The notes below the pieces were generated by a model that ran no database searches, was not told the origin of the DNA, and saw nothing but the letters and a program-made list of their open reading frames with translations. This document shows positions 58,382 to 64,000 of a stretch of 64,000 nucleotides of DNA, in pieces. Position numbers and translations under genes: made by a program. This DNA is from Anolis sagrei (taxonomy: Eukaryota > Chordata > Lepidosauria > Squamata > Anolidae): positions 194,180,278 to 194,244,277 of the forward strand of contig NC_090024.1 of NCBI RefSeq assembly GCF_037176765.1, given 5' to 3'. The stretch's first letter is position 1. Every line of letters begins with the position of its first letter.

Positions 58382-59158
58382 ACCGTATATTCTGGTGTAT
58401 AAGACAACTGGATGTATAAGACGACCCCCAACTTTTCCAGTCAATATATAGAGTTTGGGATATATTTGCTGTATAAGACTACCCCTCTTCCAACGCACAC
58501 CAAATAAAATTTTTAAAAGCAACAGATTTGATTTCAATATGGTAATATTCCTATTACTGTATCTCCTTCTCTGCCTCTCAGATATCGCACATGTGCACCT
58601 GCACCGCTTCACTGCAGTCTTCAGGAGCGGGATCTGAGAGGCAGAGGAGGAGGTATGGTAATAGGATACAAGGAACGGCCAGACATGTAAAAAAGTTGTG
58701 TTTTTCTGGGCCCAGAGCCACTCTATCTCTGTTTTCCATACCCCAGGCGCCCCGGAAGCCTGCAGCTTGCTCCGCCTTTCACTTACACCTACCCGGTGAG
58801 GTGCACCTTCACCTCACCATCAGAACCGCATTAAGTCCATGAATACTGATGAATGGATTTTCTTCTACTGTACTTGTACAGCGTTGCCCTTGATGCTTTC
58901 ATACAGTCGTTGCATATGGCAGGGACACGGCCATTGCTATTTTTGAGCTCCCCCTACCATATGTGGCAACCACAGATTCTCCAATCCGATTGGAAGTTTC
59001 AGCACCCACTCTATAAGACGACTCCCGTGTATAAGACAACTCCCGTGTATAATACTACTCCCGCATATAAGATGACGCTGCGTATAAGATGACCCCTGAC
59101 TTTTGAGAAGATTTTCTTGGGTTAAAAAGTAGTCTTCTACACTAGAATAGACGGTATA
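58382..59158. mobile_element. Terminal-inverted-repeat DNA transposon with an array of GTATAAGACNAC motifs
   Basis: Left end ACCGTATATTCTGGTGTATA then AGAC. The right end is the inverse of GTCTTCTACACTAGAATAGA then CGGT, about 24-27 bp matched. TA lies at both borders, so a TA target duplication is possible. Eight GTATAAGACNAC-like motifs, all in plus orientation, cluster near both ends. The GC-richer core (58570-58800) has no transposase frame. Confidence 0.75.
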
Positions 59159-59465
59159 TGTATGTATACAGTAGAGTAGTGCATCTCAAGCCATCTGATG
59201 TGGGAAGCTAGCCATTTTCCTTTCCAATGTGCCAGGAACAGGTTCTGTATTTGCACCCACTGTTTACAAATGTTTCTTTCTTTCCTGGAAACTCACCAGA
59301 GAAGAGCAGCCAATGGTTCATAGATAGACAATGGTTCATAATCCACCACTTTGCACTACAGCTCTCAGAACAGCTAACAAAACATTAAATTAGAGTACTA
59401 TATTGAGAGTTTACTAGTTAGATTTGCATGCCTTTCTTCCAATAAGGTTAAGGTGTCACACAAGC

Positions 59466-59775
59466 CTCTCCCCCTCCCCATTTTATCTTCACAAAAATCC
59501 TTTGAAGTAGGTCACTCTGAGAGAGCATGAATGGCTAAGGGCCCTTCCAGACAGGCCCTATATTCCAGGATCTGACCCCAGGTTTTATGCTTATCCCAGA
59601 TTATCCGGCAGTGCGGACTCATATAATCCAGTTTAAAGCAGAAAACCTGGGGTCAGATCCTGGGATATAGGGCCTGTCTGGAAGGGCCCTTAGTTCACCC
59701 AGCTCCATTGAGGATTTGAATAATCAGTTCTCAGGTTCTAGACCAACACTCTAACCACCATGCTATGCTAACTTC
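59466..59775 (-). mobile_element. Old tRNA-type SINE split by a MITE
   Basis: 59466-59535 (CTTTGAAGTAGGTCACTCTG) and 59693-59775 (GTTCACCCAGCTCC to ACACTCTAACCACCATGC) are parts of one decayed minus SINE. Confidence 0.65.
59536..59692. mobile_element. Palindromic MITE with TAAGGGCCCTTCCAGACAGG ends
   Basis: The two ends are exact inverse copies over about 26 bp. The arms extend inward through TCCAGGATCTGACCCCAGG. Well preserved. Confidence 0.93.
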
Positions 59776-60612
59776 AAGTGAAACATATGTAAATAGTGTT
59801 GAAGATTAATATCCTAATTTTCTATGTTAAAAGCTTTTGTTTATGCAAAATCTAAGATGTTTTTTGTTTGGAATTCAAGTGGATAGTTCCTACAGCCGTG
59901 TTAAAGGTAGTCTCTTTTTGGATCATCCAGTCCTTTAGAATCAATATTAATATTCCACTTCCTTCCCCCAAAAGTCAGGGTGTGTGTCTAAATGGGGTAT
60001 ACATAGAAAACCACATGTAGCTAAAATGCAAACATGCCAAAAGTTAAGATTAAAACAAAGCCTACCTTTAGAAGGATATAAGAATTAGATCAATAATAGT
60101 ACAGCACTAAAACAGAAAAACAGTGATATAAAACAATCAGTTCTGAAAGGTCTGATTGAATATAAAAATCTTGACACTAAAAGGAGCTACTTTTGAAAGG
60201 GAGTTCTAGAGTCCTCTCCCATCTTTCCACAACATGTCTTCTCCACCCTTTTGAAGCTCAAACCCCACTTTTAAGCAAAGTTTGAAAAATGAAGCATCAA
60301 GCCCAAGTTATTCAACTTTACAAATGTGGAGAGATTATTATGTCCCGTTATCTGTAAAATCTCTTCTCATTTGAATAGATACAGGCCTGCATTTTGTTAG
60401 TCACAAAAAGAATAGGCTCGCAGTCAATTGTTGGATTGTAGATCAATACAAAGATACACTCCAGCTATGCAGTGGGTCAAGAAATTAAAAATAAGATTCA
60501 AACTACAGTATTTGGTTGTTTCACCAAATTCCCATTGCAATAAAGAATGTAGCTTTGAGTTCAACTTTATCCAGGATTTTTAAAGAACAGGTAGAAATTG
60601 AAGAACTAATAC
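59776..60612. other. No gene recognised
   Basis: AT-rich unique sequence. Confidence 0.35.
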
Positions 60613-60866
60613 TTTTTTGGTGTCAGGAGCAACTTGAGAAACTGCAAGTTGCTTTTGGTGTGAGAGAATTGGCCATTTGCAAGGACGTTGCCCAGGGAAC
60701 ACCGAGATGTTTTGCCATCCTGTGGGAAGCTTCCCTCATGTCCCTGCATGGGAAGCTGGAACTGACAGATGGGAGCTCATCCCACTCCCCTGATTCAAAC
60801 TGCCAACCTTTTGGTCAGCAGTTCAGCCAGCACAAGGATTTGACCCATTGCATCACTGGGGACTCC
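60613..60866 (-). mobile_element. tRNA-derived SINE, minus strand
   Basis: GGTGTCAGGAGCAACTTGAG, GCAAGGACGTTGCCCAGGGA, CCAGCACAAGGATTTGACCC and GGGGACTCC in the inverse order of the 10883 family. Confidence 0.92.
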
Positions 60867-61005
60867 TAACTGGGACTATTACATAGAAATTCAACTTTTC
60901 TTCCATCAGATTTGTCAGGAAAATGAAAAACTAGTTTTTGAAACTTGGAAAGCATAAGATAAAGCAGCACTTTTTACTTTCTGAATACAAGAAAAAAGCT
61001 TCATC

Positions 61006-61170
61006 ATGAGAAAAGCACCTAGAAATGCTATTTTACTTTGCTTACTTATCATAATCTGTTTTTTTCTCAATATGGAAGTCTACACAAAACATAATGTAAA
61101 GATTACACCATTTGCACTAATATCAAATACAGAAGTCTCCACCTGGTGCCACACTTTACCTGGATTCAAG
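61006..61170 (+). CDS. Possible first coding exon of an unassigned type II membrane protein
   Basis: An open 55-codon stretch from ATG at 61006 ends at AAG followed by GTATAT (61171), a donor-like site that leaves the frame in phase 0. It encodes MRKAPRN, a hydrophobic segment of about 16 residues (AILLCLLIIICFFLN), then a polar lumenal-type stem ending STWCHTLPGFK. The layout resembles the start of Golgi glycosyltransferases, but I cannot name a family and found no second exon downstream. It may be chance; the surrounding sequence is AT-rich. Confidence 0.25.
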
Positions 61171-61266
61171 GTATATTTTTTGCAATCCCATTATCCTTAG
61201 TACTCAGTATGTTAACTTAGGCTGACACCTTCATGCGTAATGAGATCCCCTTCATTGCACTGCACC

Positions 61267-61373
61267 TCAGAGATTCATAGCCATGGAGTGGAGTGCTTTC
61301 TCAATCTGCTTCATGGGTTTGATGGAGTTGGCCACGGCCACAACAAATCGACTAGCTCCAGCAATTGCTCTCC
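61267..61373 (-). CDS. Possible last coding exon, unassigned
   Basis: On the minus strand TTTTTGCCCAG precedes an open stretch GRAIAGASRFVVAVANS then IKPMKQIEKALHSMAMNL and TGA. The acceptor is fair. I do not recognise the product. The opposite strand is also open here, so the codon evidence is weak. Confidence 0.15.
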
Positions 61374-63123
61374 CTGGGCAAAAACATCCCACAATTTACA
61401 ATCTGCAGACTGCACAGCGGGCAGTAGCTTTAGCTACATGTGCCGCTGAGAATGGAGAAAACTAACAGCAGCAGATAATAAAGAGATTCTCAATTAATGC
61501 CTCTCTGTGACACACTCAAAAGCCGACATCACTCTTCTACATTATTGGTAAGGCTAGAAATCCCCTCCACCACACCTTCTTAGAGCAAAAACACCTAGTC
61601 CTGGAGCATCTTCAACTCTAGGCCACACCTGTCTGGAAAAACTTGCAAAAGCCCTTGTTTGTAGGATCTAATCTGAGAAAATGTTGAATACCCATTAAGT
61701 CATTTACTTTGCAAGGAACCAATTCACCTTCCTTAAAACACATACCTATGTGTTACAGCCATTTCTGTCAAGGGCAACAGATGCCAAAAATATTCATAAA
61801 TGAGCTTACCTTATCAGGGAGAAGACACCACCTCTGAATATCAGCTGTACAATAAAAAAGAAGGGGCATAACAAAAACTGGGAAGAATCTAGTAAAGAAG
61901 GACTACGACAAATAATAACCAGATTTGAGGGGGAAATTGCATTCAGCTCAGGCACAATACAAAATCCAAGGCATTCAGAGCAGAACTCATGCTTTCCCTG
62001 TTGCCTGGCTTGTAGCTGACAAGAATGGATGCTTAAGAGCCATGCTTATATAATAGCAGGCTCCTGATAACAATAAGATAGAAAGGCAGAAGTTGGCTTT
62101 CTCTAGCTGGTCCTTTTCACAAGGGAATAAACACACACAGAGAGAGACAGAAACTAGAAAGCGGAAAAGAGAGGTGTAGAGAGAGAAAGAGTCCCCAGAG
62201 CTTTTTCTTGCTTGCTGAGGTCTGAAGGAAGGGAATATCGTGTTGTGTAGAAAGAGACTGCTAACAGTTAATGCCATGGAAACAACCCCATCCAAGAGAT
62301 TGAAGGAGTCAGGCTGTTGAAGGAAAAGAAGAGGGGAGGGGAATGCACTTTGCATATCCGGGAGAGCTTGTGTAGTGGCTTGTTAAGCTGAAATATGATC
62401 AGAAGAGCCACGTATAGCTGAGAGGGCAGACTCCCAGCTGCTGCTTGGGTCTCACACAGATGGGTTTTGCTTTGTCGTGACATCGAGGCAGGGCTAAATT
62501 TGTTGCAAGATGCACAAGAGCAGCTCCTCCAGCCTTCTCAGTGACTAGTTCTTGTAAAACAGGCTGTGGGGAAGCTATGAATTTATGCACATACAGTTAA
62601 ATTATAGATGAATTAACATCTGTGGGTTAGAGGCCAACCACAGACAGTAAGGATTTTTTTTCCAAATCAGCATCGGTTTCCATGGGAACAAGGGCAGAAA
62701 TGTTCTTTGGACTTGTAAATTAAACATAGGTAGAACACTCTTATGTTGTACATGATTTCCTCGCTGAGCATGCCGCTTTTAATGGTCCAACTGGTTTCCA
62801 ACATAACAATTTTTAAAGAATAAAATGTATTTTTCCTACAATTCTTGCTACCCAGTGGACAGAACATAATGTACACGCATACATATTCTGTATCCACTAA
62901 AATGGGGGTATTCTGGTATAATTTTTGTGGCTCTGGTGAAGATAATATCTGTGATATGATCAGAGCACTCAGAATGCACCATGTGAATGTTATATATTTA
63001 TTCATTAATGGAATGGTGCAAAAGTACTCAAGTTGCATAATTCATGCCAGTCAAAAATATTTTGATTCCTTCACAGCAGACATTTTAAAATATGTAAGTT
63101 CTTCTGAAAATATTTCACAGTAA
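61374..63123. other. Repeat-poor stretch with X-box-like motifs
   Basis: GTTTCCATGGGAAC at 62676-62689 fits the RFX consensus GTTNCCATGGNAAC exactly. TGCCATGGAAAC at 62272-62283 fits one half. A TATATAATA at 62046 could be a core promoter on the plus strand. No gene is supported. Confidence 0.25.
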
Positions 63124-63353
63124 TTTTTTTCATGTCAGGAGAGATTTGAGAAATTGCAAGTCGCTTCTGGTGTGAGAGAATTGGCCGCCTGCAAGGATGT
63201 TGACCAGGGATGTTTTATCATCCTGTAGGATGGTTTACCATCTTTCTCTCATGTCCCTGCATGAGAAGCTGGAGCTGACAGGTGGGAGCTCATCCTGCTC
63301 CCTGGATTCAAACTGCCTACCTTTCAGTCTGCAGTCCTGCCAGCACAAGGGTT
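63124..63353 (-). mobile_element. tRNA-derived SINE, minus strand, head truncated
   Basis: ATGTCAGGAGAGATTTGAG to CCTGCCAGCACAAGGGTTA in the inverse order of the 10883 family. The last ~20 bp of the head are missing. Confidence 0.9.
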
Positions 63354-63725
63354 ATAGATAGACAGGCATATAAGGTATGGCAAGGCACCTGGCTCAAGAG
63401 GTAGGGCACAAAGGGAAGCTGAACAAACATCAAAAGGGACCAGCTCCCATGAGGCTTTCAAGATACCCCCTAATGGCCATGGAAATGTTGTTATTGTACC
63501 ACAGGGAGAAGAAAGGATAGCTGCAGTTGTTCCCCTGGCAGGGAACACATTGTGACACCTTGGACAATTCTAGCGTTGACAATCCAGGTTTTATGTAGAT
63601 CATGATGTTTCATCACAATCAGAGAAGTCATATTTTAGGATCTGTTTCCTAGAATCAGAAGTATGTGTGCTGCTCCAGGCCAAATTTATTTACAAACAGC
63701 TATTTATCATAAATGAGATTTTCCT
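63354..63725. other. No gene recognised
   Basis: Unique sequence. Confidence 0.4.
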
Positions 63726-63791
63726 GCTTCTTGGCAGGCAGGTTGGACTGGATGGCCCACGAGGTCTCTTCCGACCCTATGATTCTATGAT
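63726..63791 (+). mobile_element. CR1 LINE 3' terminus, 66 bp
   Basis: CTTGGCAGGCAGGTTGGACT, GGATGGCCCACGAGGTCTC and GACCCTATGATTCTATGATC, the very end of CR1. An extreme 5' truncation. Confidence 0.92.
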
Positions 63792-64000
63792 CTATAATAG
63801 TGGAACCATACTGAGATTGATTTTCTTTCATTCGTTTTCAGAATTTCCCAAAGAATTGCTTCAAGGCCATGCACTATGGAGCACCATAACACTGAGAAGC
63901 ATTGACAGGTCCAGCAGAACTAACATACTTTTCAGAAGTATGTATTGTATATAATGGCACTTGAGTTCCCACACAGATTTTGGGATCCAGTGGATGTGAG
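63792..64000. other. No gene recognised
   Basis: Window edge, apparently unique sequence. Confidence 0.4.

Noticed and set aside
61987-62355. 122-codon minus-strand frame rich in Ser and Leu
   Set aside because: Composition follows a purine-rich (GAGA) stretch read in inverse; no family resemblance.
1-64000. LTR retroelement or retrovirus copies
   Set aside because: No paired long terminal repeats, primer-binding site or recognisable gag, pol or env was found. Paired repeats seen are Penelope ends, L2 copies or segmental duplications.

Overview
This is a vertebrate window, and most likely a squamate reptile of the iguanian (Anolis-like) type. The repeats point that way: L2, CR1, RTE/BovB and R4 LINE tails, Sauria-type tRNA SINEs, 5S-rRNA-derived SINEs, a SINE with a GTGGCGCAGTGGG head, Penelope-like elements, and many palindromic hAT-like MITEs. 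The genus is not certain. No bacterial features, CRISPR arrays, rRNA or true tRNA genes are seen, and no LTR element or retrovirus was recognised.

The one confident protein-coding gene is KLHDC8A, a seven-bladed kelch protein, on the minus strand. Its complete 350-codon reading frame is split over five coding exons: 34248-34623 (376 nt of coding), 32582-32746, 29031-29246, 25577-25678 and 24361-24554. All four coding introns are phase 1. The first coding intron has a GC donor instead of GT. A 43-nt 5' leader exon is predicted at 35003-35045. The 3' UTR probably runs to an AATAAA at 22966-22971. The introns hold Penelope, CR1, SINE, Tigger-like and MITE fossils, and a foldback of about 430 bp.

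Region by region. 1-20 kb is intergenic and repeat-rich: a palindromic TG/TA/CA microsatellite, a 268-bp duplication, SINEs with intact target-site duplications, and hAT MITEs. 20.9-22.4 kb holds a broken intronless copy of the zinc transporter SLC39A7 beside a CR1 tail. 22.9-35.0 kb is KLHDC8A. 35.9-37.3 kb is a nested RTE-in-RTE insertion with a perfect 12-bp target duplication. 38-57 kb is intergenic with 5S SINEs, a 1-kb hAT element, R4 and L2 tails, Penelope ends, a duplicated foldback MITE, and an inverted pair of nearly identical L2 copies. 57-64 kb has SINEs split by MITEs, a terminal-inverted-repeat element carrying an array of GTATAAGACNAC motifs, and an unassigned possible first coding exon at 61006-61170 on the plus strand.

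No multi-gene system such as an operon or defence island is present. The most interesting items are the GC-AG intron of KLHDC8A, the foldback in its third coding intron, the nested and duplicated mobile elements, and the unassigned exon-like frames near 61 kb.
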